From the NCBI GenBank assembly GCA_003052455.1, contig QAPD01000013.1:1-43299 (forward strand): a stretch of 43,299 nt of DNA. The letters run 5' to 3'. Positions 8,545-16,500 of the stretch are shown here, piece after piece. The position numbers and the translations under genes are program-made. This DNA is from Sphaerisporangium cinnabarinum (GTDB taxonomy: Bacteria > Actinomycetota > Actinomycetes > Actinomycetales > Cellulomonadaceae). Below the pieces are notes generated by a model. It did not search any database, was not told the origin of the DNA, and was given only the letters and a program-made list of their open reading frames with translations. Every line of letters starts with the position of its first letter. Positions within the stretch are counted from its first letter, which is position 1.

Positions 8545-9402
8545 CTACTGCGGCTCGACGGGGCCGTCCTGGCCGGCCACGAGGTCGCCGCAGCTCGTCT
8601 CCTGCGCCGTCGTCACGACCGGGTCGTCCGCGGCGGCGTCCCGGGCGACCGTCTCCTCCTCGCCGTTCGTCGCGACCTTCGCGCCCGTGTCGAGGTCGAC
8701 GAAGGTGCGCGACACCGTGAAGGAGGAGCCGTCGTCGGACACGGCGTCCAGGCCCGCGAGGCGGAGCGTGCCGTCGACCTCGGTGCAGCCGACACCCGTG
8801 CCGAAGCCCGTGAAGCCCTTGTCGAACGTGTAGGGCTCGTCCTGCGCGTTCTGCGTCGGCGTGAGGGCGCAGTCGGCGGCCGAGAGCAGCAGGACCTCGC
8901 GGCCGGTGTCGACGAGGGCGATCGGCGCGGTCCCGTCGCCCGCCGCGACGAGCTGGACGATCGCGCTCGCGGGCTGCGGGCTCGCCGACTCGACGGGCGC
9001 GGAGAACGTGGCGCCCGACGCCGTCGTGATGCCGAACGTGCGGTCCGCGCCGCCCGTGAGCCACGCGGTGTCGGGGCGGCCGTCGCCGTCGACGTCGACG
9101 ATCTCGTGCGTGCCCGCCCCCGCGGGGACGCCGTCGCCGGTGGCGGGGCACCCCTCGGCCGCAGGGGTCGAGGCGCCGTCGGTGGGGGACGCCGCGTCGG
9201 TGGGTGACGGGCTCGCGGGAGCGCCGGTCGACGGCGCGGGCGTCTCGACGGCGGGGCCGTCGTCCGTCGGGCGGTTGACCAGCCACACGACGAGCGCGAT
9301 CACCAGCACCGCCACGACCGTGACGACGATCCACGGCCACGTGCGGCGCGTCGGTGCGGGCTCGGGGTCGGGCGTGGGGAAGGGGTCTCCGGGCGTGGTC
9401 AT
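8545..9402 (-). CDS. Membrane-anchored FG-GAP/VCBS-type extracellular protein
   Basis: This 285-residue protein has a short Pro-rich cytoplasmic head, one transmembrane helix (about residues 25-45, WIVVTVVAVLVIALVVW) and a Pro/Ser/Thr/Ala-rich linker. An extracellular domain follows that contains DVDGDGRPDTAWL, the calcium-binding FG-GAP/VCBS repeat signature seen in beta-propeller proteins. Only one clear repeat is visible. Four cysteines in the outer domain may form disulfides. No enzymatic motif is seen. The start is taken as ATG at 9402; TTG at 9414 is a longer option, and neither has a good ribosome-binding site. It is divergent from the YeiH locus and nearly abuts the aldo/keto reductase stop (convergent). 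Confidence 0.72.
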   Translation of the reverse strand: MTTPGDPFPTPDPEPAPTRRTWPWIVVTVVAVLVIALVVWLVNRPTDDGPAVETPAPSTGAPASPSPTDAASPTDGASTPAAEGCPATGDGVPAGAGTHEIVDVDGDGRPDTAWLTGGADRTFGITTASGATFSAPVESASPQPASAIVQLVAAGDGTAPIALVDTGREVLLLSAADCALTPTQNAQDEPYTFDKGFTGFGTGVGCTEVDGTLRLAGLDAVSDDGSSFTVSRTFVDLDTGAKVATNGEEETVARDAAADDPVVTTAQETSCGDLVAGQDGPVEPQ

Positions 9403-9444
9403 GTCCCCAGGCAACCACCACGCGCGGGGGACGGCACCCCGGAC

Positions 9445-9464
9445 GCGTCACGTTGCGTCACGTT
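9445..9464. repeat. Perfect tandem 10-mer in divergent intergenic region
   Basis: GCGTCACGTT occurs twice with no spacer, at 9445-9454 and 9455-9464. The unit is close to one helical turn, so a protein would meet both copies on the same DNA face. It lies between the FG-GAP gene (minus) and the YeiH locus (plus). Binding by a regulator is inference. Confidence 0.6.
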
Positions 9465-9522
9465 CGCCCGAGATGCGAGAACCCGCTTCCGGTCGACCGC
9501 CCGGCCCGAGGACCATGTCGCC

Positions 9523-9612
9523 ATGACCGCCACCCGACCTCCCGCCGAGCGCGCCCCGCGCCCCGGCGCGCTGTGTCGACGGGGCGACGGACCCCGACAC
9601 GTCGCGAGGTAG
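9523..9612 (+). CDS. Possible 29-residue Cys-containing leader peptide
   Basis: This short frame, ATG at 9523 to TAG at 9612, encodes a basic 29-residue peptide with one cysteine (GALCRRGDGPRHVAR at its end). GAGGA at 9508-9512 lies 10 nt upstream. It precedes the putative sulfate-exporter locus by 79 nt. Actinobacterial sulfur genes are often preceded by short Cys- and Arg-His-containing regulatory frames, so attenuation by cysteine supply is possible. Chance frames of this size are common in such DNA, hence the low confidence. Confidence 0.3.
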   Translation: MTATRPPAERAPRPGALCRRGDGPRHVAR

Positions 9613-9691
9613 GCCGCGCTCTCGTGGCCGTCGCGCGGCCGTCCGTCGCCCCGGACCGCCGACCCCGCCGACTTCCTGCGACAGGACCACC

Positions 9692-9856
9692 ATGAGCGAG
9701 CACGAGACCCCCGGCGCCGCGCGCGTCGAGCCACCCGTCACCATCGAGACCGTCCGCCGCGTCCATCTGTCCGAGGACTGGCTCGCGACCGGCGTCGGGC
9801 TCCTGATCGTCGCCCTCGGCCTCCTCGGCCTGATCCCCGAAGGGCTGGTGCCGTGA
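9692..9856 (+). CDS. Small 54-residue membrane peptide coupled to YeiH exporter
   Basis: ATG at 9692 to TGA at 9856 encodes 54 residues: an acidic/polar head, then LSEDWLATGVGLLIV and one hydrophobic helix ending LIPEGLVP. AGGA lies 6 nt before the ATG. The stop overlaps the next start as TGATG, so the two proteins are translationally coupled. The EDW-plus-helix segment looks like the N-terminal stretch (often xEDWWAVxxGL) found fused at the head of longer members of the YeiH/PF03601 family. I therefore read it as a split-off first helix of the transporter. The fusion comparison is from memory of the family and is inference. Confidence 0.7.
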   Translation: MSEHETPGAARVEPPVTIETVRRVHLSEDWLATGVGLLIVALGLLGLIPEGLVP

Positions 9857-11082
9857 TGAGCGCTCCCACCCCGCCCTCCGCGCCGAGCACCGCGCCGAGC
9901 ACCCCGCCGACCGGCGGGGCCACCACGGACCCGGCGACGGCACCCGAGGGGCGCGGCCCGACGTCGGGCACGCGCCTGGAGGAGTCCGTCGTCCAGGACG
10001 GGCGCAACCCCGGCGCGGGCTACGTCGTCGCCGGGGTCGTCGTCCTCCTCGGGCTGGCGTGGTCGGTCCGCTACCTGGAGCAGCACGTGCCCGACTGGCT
10101 GGCGGGCACGCCGCTGTCCGGTATCGCCAAGGCGGTCGAGTACCCGGTGTACGCGATCACCCTCGGCCTGCTCGGCAACCTCGTGCTCACCGTGCTCGGG
10201 CTGCGTGACCGGCTCTCCGCCGCGTTCCGCACCGAGCTCTTCATCAAGACCGGGCTCGTCCTGCTCGGCGCGACGGTGAACCTGGCGCTCATCGTGTCCG
10301 CGGCGGGCCCGGCGATCGCCCAGGCCTTCCTCCTCATCACGCTCGTGTTCGGGTTCACGTGGTGGCTCGGCGGTCGGCTCGGGATCGAGGACAGGCTCCG
10401 GGCGCTGCTCGCCTCCGCGGTGTCGATCTGCGGGGTGAGCGCCGCGATCAGCGCGGCCGGCGCGGTGCAGGCGAAGAAGGAGCAGCTCGCGTACACGGCG
10501 AGCGTCGTCATCCTCTTCGCGCTCCCGTCGATCTTCGTCCTGCCGGCGCTGGCCGAGTCGCTCGGCCTCAGCCCCGCCGTCGCGGGCGCCTGGATCGGGG
10601 GCAACATCGACACGACGGCGGCCGTCACCGCGGCGGGCGCCCTCGCGGGGGACGAGGCGCTCCAGGTCGCGGCCATCGTCAAGGCGACCCAGAACGCGCT
10701 CATCGGCGTCGTCGCCGTCGCCCTCACCGCGTACTTCGCGTTCAAGGTCGAGCGGACGCCGGGAGCCTCGGCCCCGCGCGTGCGCGAGCTGTGGACGCGG
10801 TTCCCGAAGTTCGTGCTCGGCTTCCTCGCCGCCTCCGTCGCCGCCACGGTGTACGTCGGCGCCGTGGGCGCCGACGCGTCGGCGGACCAGATCGCGGTCC
10901 TCAAGTCGCTGAGCACCGTGTTCTTCATCGTCGCGTTCGTCTCGATCGGCCTCGAGCTCAAGGTCACGGCCGTGCGCGAGGCGGGCTGGAAGCCGCTCGT
11001 CGTGTTCGGGTCCGCGACGGTGTTCAACCTCGTGGTCGGGCTCGCCCTCGCGAGCGTCCTGTTCGCGAACCTGGAGGTCTGA
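9856..11082 (+). CDS. YeiH-family putative sulfate exporter
   Basis: This 408-residue membrane protein of the YeiH/TIGR00698 (PF03601) family has a 55-residue Pro/Thr/Ala-rich head followed by about ten helices. Family hallmarks include SVSICGVSAAISAAGAV and the WIGGNIDTTAAVTAAGAL segment. The motif KATQNALIGVVAVALTAYF follows, and a late FFIVAFVSIGLELK helix. E. coli YeiH is about 350 residues, so the extra length is the polar head. Homologues are annotated as sulfate exporters, sometimes in taurine or sulfite metabolism loci; the substrate here is inferred only from family. Its ATG overlaps the stop of the 54-residue membrane peptide. A GTG at 9853 immediately precedes the ATG and could also serve. 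Confidence 0.88.
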   Translation: MSAPTPPSAPSTAPSTPPTGGATTDPATAPEGRGPTSGTRLEESVVQDGRNPGAGYVVAGVVVLLGLAWSVRYLEQHVPDWLAGTPLSGIAKAVEYPVYAITLGLLGNLVLTVLGLRDRLSAAFRTELFIKTGLVLLGATVNLALIVSAAGPAIAQAFLLITLVFGFTWWLGGRLGIEDRLRALLASAVSICGVSAAISAAGAVQAKKEQLAYTASVVILFALPSIFVLPALAESLGLSPAVAGAWIGGNIDTTAAVTAAGALAGDEALQVAAIVKATQNALIGVVAVALTAYFAFKVERTPGASAPRVRELWTRFPKFVLGFLAASVAATVYVGAVGADASADQIAVLKSLSTVFFIVAFVSIGLELKVTAVREAGWKPLVVFGSATVFNLVVGLALASVLFANLEV

Positions 11083-11100
11083 CGCGCCAGCCCTGACGCG

Positions 11101-11140
11101 CGAGGTAGAGGCGTGGTCCTCGGACCGTGCCTCTACCTCG
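11101..11140. terminator. Long perfect hairpin between convergent genes
   Basis: The 40 bases form an almost perfect hairpin. CGAGGTAGAGGC (11101-11112) pairs with GCCTCTACCTCG (11129-11140), and pairing continues inward through two G-T wobbles and GGTCC/GGACC. It lies between the convergent YeiH and App1-type genes and is symmetric, so it can act in both directions. No T-run follows, as is usual in high-GC actinobacteria. Confidence 0.8.
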
Positions 11141-11170
11141 TGGTGCGGGGCCCCGAGCGGGGCCGGACGG

Positions 11171-12241
11171 TCAGCGGCGCAGGACCCGGGCGAGCGAGCG
11201 GGTGAGCGCGTCGCCGTCGGGGCCGTGCGCCGTCGGGACGCCCCCGACGTCGCCCGGCAGGCTGCCGGGCGCGGGCAGCGGCGAGCCGTGCGCGAGGACC
11301 TGCTGCGCGGGCGTCAGCTCGCGGATCGCGACGGCCGCGACGTGGCCCGGGTGGCGCCGTGCGGCGCGCGCGTAGATGTCGGGGTCGTGCTGGCCGTCGT
11401 CGCCGATCAGCAGCCAGTCGACGTCGGGCAGCTCGCGGAACAGCCGGTCCAGCGACGTGTCCTTGTGCTCCGGGCCGCTGCGGAACCAGCCCGTGTTGGT
11501 GGGCCCCCAGTCGGTGAGCAGCAGCGGGCCGGGCGGGAAGCCGTGGCGCTGGAGGAAGCGTCGCAGGTTGGCGGCGGTGTTCCACGCACCCGTCGACACG
11601 TAGACGAACGGGGTACCGGGCCGCGACGTCGCGATCCCGCGGTACAGCGCCGCCATGCCCGGTACCGGCACGCGGGCGCTCGAGTGCCGCACGAACGTGT
11701 TCCACGCCGCGATGAACGGGCGCGGGACGGCGGTCACCATCGCGGTGTCGTCGATGTCCGAGACGACGCCGAGCCGGCGCCCGTCGGCCACGACGAAGAC
11801 CCGGCCGGTCGCGGTCGCGCCCGCCGAGGTGCGGAACGAGACGTCGTGCCAGCCCGGCGCGAGGTCGACGTCGATCACCCGGTCGAGGTAGCCGCCGCGG
11901 TCGGACACGAGGTCGACCGTCGTGCTGCCCACGCGCACGCGGACCTCCTCGCGCGGCGCCGGGGCGGTGAAGAAGTACCGCCAGCCGCGGCGGTCCGCGG
12001 ACTCGCGCTCGTGCAGCGCCGGGTCGAACGCGGGGCTCGCGAGCAGCACCCGGCCCAGCACGCGCACCCGGCGCGGGCTCCCGTAGCCGGCGAACGGCTC
12101 CACGCGCGGGCGCCACCCGCGGGCCTTCTGGAAGCGGGAGACGACGGCGCGCCACCGGTCCTCGAGCCGCGCGGCCCGGTGGGGGCGCTGGCTCGGGGTG
12201 GGCTCGCTCGGGACGGTCGGTACGGGTGCGGTCTGCGGCAT
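11171..12241 (-). CDS. App1-type phosphatase domain protein (DUF2183, HAD-like)
   Basis: This 356-residue protein belongs to the family of the yeast phosphatidate phosphatase App1. A beta-rich N-terminal region (about 40-150) precedes the catalytic domain. That domain has the HAD nucleophile motif VVSDIDDTAM (Asp162, Asp164, Asp165), YVSTGAWN as motif II, a lysine in EHKD and the acidic motif LIGDDGQHDPDIYA. Bacterial members are predicted cytoplasmic phosphatases of unknown substrate; phosphatidate is a guess by homology. ATG at 12241 is the first start that leaves the conserved part intact; no ribosome-binding site is obvious. Divergent from the small gene at 12383. Confidence 0.85.
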   Translation of the reverse strand: MPQTAPVPTVPSEPTPSQRPHRAARLEDRWRAVVSRFQKARGWRPRVEPFAGYGSPRRVRVLGRVLLASPAFDPALHERESADRRGWRYFFTAPAPREEVRVRVGSTTVDLVSDRGGYLDRVIDVDLAPGWHDVSFRTSAGATATGRVFVVADGRRLGVVSDIDDTAMVTAVPRPFIAAWNTFVRHSSARVPVPGMAALYRGIATSRPGTPFVYVSTGAWNTAANLRRFLQRHGFPPGPLLLTDWGPTNTGWFRSGPEHKDTSLDRLFRELPDVDWLLIGDDGQHDPDIYARAARRHPGHVAAVAIRELTPAQQVLAHGSPLPAPGSLPGDVGGVPTAHGPDGDALTRSLARVLRR

Positions 12242-12382
12242 GGCTCGGGGCGCTGTCCTCGGTCGGGGGTGGCGGGTCAACCCTGTCACAGCCTGCCCCC
12301 GAGCGCGGGGTGTCGCGCGGGGGCAGTGGCTGGTCGCCGACGAGGGCGTGCGGGCCCGGCGGGCCGTGCCTAGCGTGGCCGC

Positions 12383-12841
12383 GTGAGCGACGAGACCCGC
12401 CGGAACCCTGCCGACCTGCCCGGCCGTCCCGTGCCCGACGGCGTGAGCGACGCGACCGTCGACGCGCTCGGGGCCCTGAGCGAGGCGCTCGAGACGACGG
12501 AACGCGCGCGCGGGCACCTGTACACGTTCCACCAGCTCACCGGGGAGGCGGACCTCGCGCTCGGCGAGGCGGTCGAGAAGCTGCGCGCCGCGGGGCACGC
12601 GGAGGTCGCGGACCGGATCGAGGCGGACCTCGTGGGGCGCAACGTCGTGCCCGGCCGCTGGACGTTCCAGCTCGTCGAGGAGTACGACGACGGCTACTGG
12701 TCGGCGTTCCGCGAGCACGAGCGCGCCGCGCGCGACGAGCTCGCGGGCGGCGCGAGGCACCTGTTCGAGGCCCGGATGAAGCAGGACCGGCGCACGGTGG
12801 GCCGCCCCGGCCACGAGGCCGGCCCCGACGACGTGCGGTGA
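12383..12841 (+). CDS. Conserved hypothetical protein, 152 residues
   Basis: I do not recognise this family. The protein is soluble, acidic and mostly helical, with charged residues spread in amphipathic patterns (ATVDALGALSEALETTERAR, then GEAVEKLRAAGHAEVADRIE). A conserved-looking centre reads GRWTFQLVEEYDDGYW. There is no signal peptide, membrane segment or cysteine. The start is GTG at 12383. TAGCGT at 12371-12376 ends 7 nt before it and no ribosome-binding site is present, a clear leaderless configuration. The hairpin that follows before the PNPOx-fold gene (12897-12926) separates the two genes. Confidence 0.75.
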   Translation: MSDETRRNPADLPGRPVPDGVSDATVDALGALSEALETTERARGHLYTFHQLTGEADLALGEAVEKLRAAGHAEVADRIEADLVGRNVVPGRWTFQLVEEYDDGYWSAFREHERAARDELAGGARHLFEARMKQDRRTVGRPGHEAGPDDVR

Positions 12842-12896
12842 GGTCCCGCCGGTCGGCGCAGGTCCGCTGCCCGCGCCACCGATGAGTCCGGGCGCG

Positions 12897-12926
12897 CTCG
12901 TCGGTCCCAGGGGCAGGACCGACGAG
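12897..12926 (+). promoter_or_regulatory. 11-bp hairpin touching the ribosome-binding site
   Basis: CTCGTCGGTCC (12897-12907) is the perfect complement of GGACCGACGAG (12916-12926), with an 8-nt loop. The 3' arm ends inside the GAGAGGA ribosome-binding site (12924-12930) of the gene starting at 12937. It may terminate the upstream transcript, or partly mask the ribosome-binding site if it is transcribed with the downstream gene. Confidence 0.6.
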
Positions 12927-12936
12927 AGGAACCTCC

Positions 12937-13536
12937 ATGACCACAGCCGACCAGCCTGCCGCCCGACCCGCCGCCCCCGACGGACCGGAGGGGACGCTCG
13001 TCCCCGGGTTCAGCTCTCCCGGCGCGCGTCCCGTCCCGTGGGAGACGGTGCGCGACGCGCTCGAACGGGCCGAGATCTCGTGGATCTCGACCGTGCGGCC
13101 CGACGGGCGCCCGCACGTCACGCCGCTCATGACGGTGGTCGCCGACGGCTCCCTCCACGTGACCACCGGGCCGGACGAGCGCAAGGCCCGCAACCTGGCC
13201 GAGAACGCGCGCGTCGTCCTCACGACCGGGACGAACGCCTACGAGGACGCGCTCGACGTCGTCGTCGAGGGCACCGCCGCGCGCGTCACCGACGACGCCG
13301 CGCTGCACCGCCTCGCCGAGCGGTGGCGCTGCAAGTACGGGGACGACTGGACGTTCGACGTCGGGGACGGCGTGTTTCTCCACGACGGCGACCCGGCGCT
13401 CGTCTTCGCCGTGCGGCCCGAGGTCGTGTTCGCGTACGAGCGCACGTCCGAGCACGCGGCGATGCGGTGGCGGTTCGGCCAGGACGGTCAGGAGCCGGGC
13501 CCGGGGTCGCCGCGCGCGCCGCAGCCCGCCCCGTGA
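12937..13536 (+). CDS. Pyridoxamine 5'-phosphate oxidase-fold (PNPOx-like) protein
   Basis: This 199-residue split-barrel flavin- or F420-binding protein has a disordered Pro/Ala head (1-25). The conserved core follows: WISTVRPDGRPHVTPLM and LHVTTGPDERKARNLAENARVVLTTG, then a C-terminal FAVRPEVVFAYER strand. These match the PNPOx-like group that includes mycobacterial F420-dependent reductases; which cofactor is used cannot be decided here. The ATG has GAGAGGA at 12924-12930, spacing 6. A hairpin overlaps this site. Its stop codon lies in the loop of the terminator at 13517-13550, convergent with the GH87 gene. The tail after residue 180 is low-complexity Pro/Gly. Confidence 0.85.
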   Translation: MTTADQPAARPAAPDGPEGTLVPGFSSPGARPVPWETVRDALERAEISWISTVRPDGRPHVTPLMTVVADGSLHVTTGPDERKARNLAENARVVLTTGTNAYEDALDVVVEGTAARVTDDAALHRLAERWRCKYGDDWTFDVGDGVFLHDGDPALVFAVRPEVVFAYERTSEHAAMRWRFGQDGQEPGPGSPRAPQPAP

Positions 13537-13550
13537 GGCGGGCTGCGGCG
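13517..13550. terminator. 14-bp perfect hairpin shared by convergent genes
   Basis: CGCCGCAGCCCGCC (13517-13530) pairs without mismatch with GGCGGGCTGCGGCG (13537-13550). The 6-nt loop CCGTGA contains the TGA stop of the PNPOx-fold gene. The GH87 gene ends 11 nt beyond on the other strand. It probably terminates both. Confidence 0.85.
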
Positions 13551-13560
13551 TCGGGCAGGG

Positions 13561-16500
13561 TCAGTTGCGCGTGATGGTGAAGGTGGACGTCGTGTTCTCG
13601 ATGTCCCGGTAGTTGCCCGAGAACGTGAGGTTGGTGAACGTCGCGGTGCCGACGGCCGGCCCCTGGCCCGCCTCCGGCATCGGGTTGGCCCAGATGCCGA
13701 AGCCGGACTTCGCGTCGTAGGCGTCGCCGCTCTTCTTCGCCCCGGTGATCGTGACGTTGGTGAACGTCGGGTTCTGGAAGGTGTTCTGCGGCTGCCCGCC
13801 GACGTAGTTCGTCTGGAACATGATCCCGGAGTACGTCGGGTCGACGACGTCGAGGTTGTTCACCTGGATGTTCCCGAACGCCTTGGACGCCGAGAACATC
13901 CAGACGGCCCCGAACACCTGGTTCCCCCAGAAGTGCCCGCCGGAGCGGACGACGGTGATCCCGTCGAGCACGGTGGGCGCCGGGCCGAAGCCCTCCATCG
14001 GGTACCCGAAGTCGAGCGAGCTGATCGTGACGCCCGAGTAGACCAGGGTGTCCGCGATGTAGATGTTGCGGAACGTGTTGTCCTGGCCCCCGTAGACCGC
14101 GAGGCCGGCGGCACGCCACGTGTTGGTCGAGGTGAGGTTCTCGAACACGTTGCCGCGCTGCCCGCTGCCGCCGTTGTCGGTGGCCGCGAAGAGCGCGAAC
14201 GAGTCGTCGCCCGTGCCGCGCGCCTGGTTGTTGTGCACGTGGTTGTTCGCGCTGCCGTTGGTCATGTTGATCGCGTCGGCGAACGTGTTCCGGATGCGGG
14301 AGTTCTTGACCTCCGAGTCGTCCATGTTCGAGGCCCAGAACATGCAGATCATGTGCTCGACCCAGATGTTGTCGATCGTCATGTTCTTCACGTTGGCGAA
14401 GTCGAACACCTTGCCCGGCCCGTCGATGCGCGACGTGTAGTTGCCGAAGTAGGCGAAGTCGCGGAACGTCGATCCGTTGGCGCTCGCCTCGGCGCGGAAG
14501 CCGACGTCCGTGTTCTCCTGGCCCTGCGGCGCGAAGAACCGCGTGAACCACGGCCCGGCGCCGACGACGTCGACCCCCTTGCCGTACACCTGGAACTTGC
14601 TCGCCGTCTGGTAGTCGCCGGCGGGCAGGTAGACGCCCTTGAGCGTGCCCGTCGTGTCCATGCGGACCTTGTCGAGCGCGGCCTGGACGTCCTGGTGCGT
14701 GAAGCCCGCGGGCTGCGTGTACTGCGCGGGGTTCGGGTTGGCCCGCGGCGTCGCGAGCTCGAGGTCGACGAAGTCGATCGCGTACTGCGACGTGTTCTGC
14801 GCGGTCTTCTGCAGGCGGATCTTCGAGCCCGCGGGGACCGTGGTGCCGAGCAGCGTGCTCGCCTCGTCGTAGACGTGGCGCGGTGCGCCCTGGCTCGGCT
14901 GGTTGCCCGGGTTGGTCTCGTTGCCGTAGAGCCACGCGTAGCGCGACGTCAGGTCGAGGTTCTTGAGGAACTGGCCGTCCACGTAGATCGCGAGGGTCGC
15001 GTTCGTGCCGCCGCCGCCCGCCGAGTCCGGGATGGAGAAGCGGGTGAGGAGCGTGTTCGTCGGGGCCTTGGTGGTCCACTCGACGTAGGCGCCGGTCTGG
15101 TTGAGCGTCACCGCTCGTCGGCCGGACGCCTCGCCCGCGAGGTCGCCGACGACGCGGTTGGGCGCGAGCACGCTCGCGCCGCCACCCGTGACGCCGTCCT
15201 CGGCCTCGTACGTGTCGAACGGGAGGTCGGCGCCGCGTCCCACGAACAGGGCGCGGGTCGCGGTGTTGTTGGCCTGCTTCGCGGCGACCTCGGTGGAGTC
15301 CGGCGCAGCGACGACCTTGACGTCGTAGCTGCCGTTCGCGGCCGTCCACGTGCCGAGGTTGACGCTCGCGCTGCTCGCGCCCGCGGCGATCGCGCCGCTC
15401 GCGGAGCCGGTGAGGGTGCGCACGACGGCGCCCGTCGCCTTGCTCGTCACGGTCACGGTGAGGCCGTGCGCGCCCGCGGAGGTCGCGACGTTGCCCTGGT
15501 TGGCGATCGTCGCGGAGAAGGTCACGGTGCTGCCCGCGGACGGGTTGGTCGGCGCCCAGGTGAGCGTCGGGACGAGGTCCGAGCTCGGGACGGCCGTGAC
15601 GACGAGCGGGGTGGGGTTCGCGTAGGCGTTGTTGCCCTCGTTCTGCTCCGGGACCGTGCCGCCCGCGTCGGCGACCGCACCGATCGTGTAGCTGCCTGCG
15701 GGGCGCGCGCCGACGTCGGCGGTGACGGTCGCCTGGGCACCGGCGGAGAGGCCGCCGACCGGCTTCGTCGCGACCGTCTGGCCGTCGAGCGTGAACGCGA
15801 CGTCCGTCGCGGCGGACGCCTGCGTGCCGATGTTCTTGACGACCGCCGACAGCGTGATCGCCTGCGACTCGAGCGGTGACGCGGGGGTCGCGGTGACGCT
15901 CGTGACGACGAGGTCGGGGTTGGGCGCGGGGGTGCCGAACACCTGCAGCTCGGCGACCTGGCCGTTGCCGGAGCCGGTGTTTCCGGTGAACCGCAGGCGC
16001 ACGTCCTTGGCCGTGCCGGTGACAGGGACCGTCACCGTGTTCCCCGACGACGGGGAGAACGCGTAGCCCGCCGACGGCTTGAGCGTCTGCCACGCACCGG
16101 TCGCGGTCGCGCGACCCTGGACCTCGAAGGTCTGGGTGCGCGGTCCCCAGGCGGACGCCGGCGGGAGCATGACGACGACGTTCGTGAGCTGCGTCGCGGA
16201 GTCGAGGGACACGCTGAGCGTGCTCGGGTACTGGCCGCCCGCGCCCTCCCAGTAGGTCGTCGTGCTGTCGTCGTTCGCGTTCTTCGCCACGAACTGCCAC
16301 TCCGTCGACGACGCCTCGATCGGCTTGTCCAGGGCGAGGTTGGTGCCGGCGGGCGGTTGAGGGTTCCCGGGTCCCGGGTCCGTGCCACCGGCCGTGCCGC
16401 GCACCTCGAGCTCCGAGAGCTGCCCGGCCGGCCAGCCGGTGTTCGCGGTGATCTGCACGCGCACGTAGCGGGCGGACGTGTCCGGGACGTCGATCGTCAC

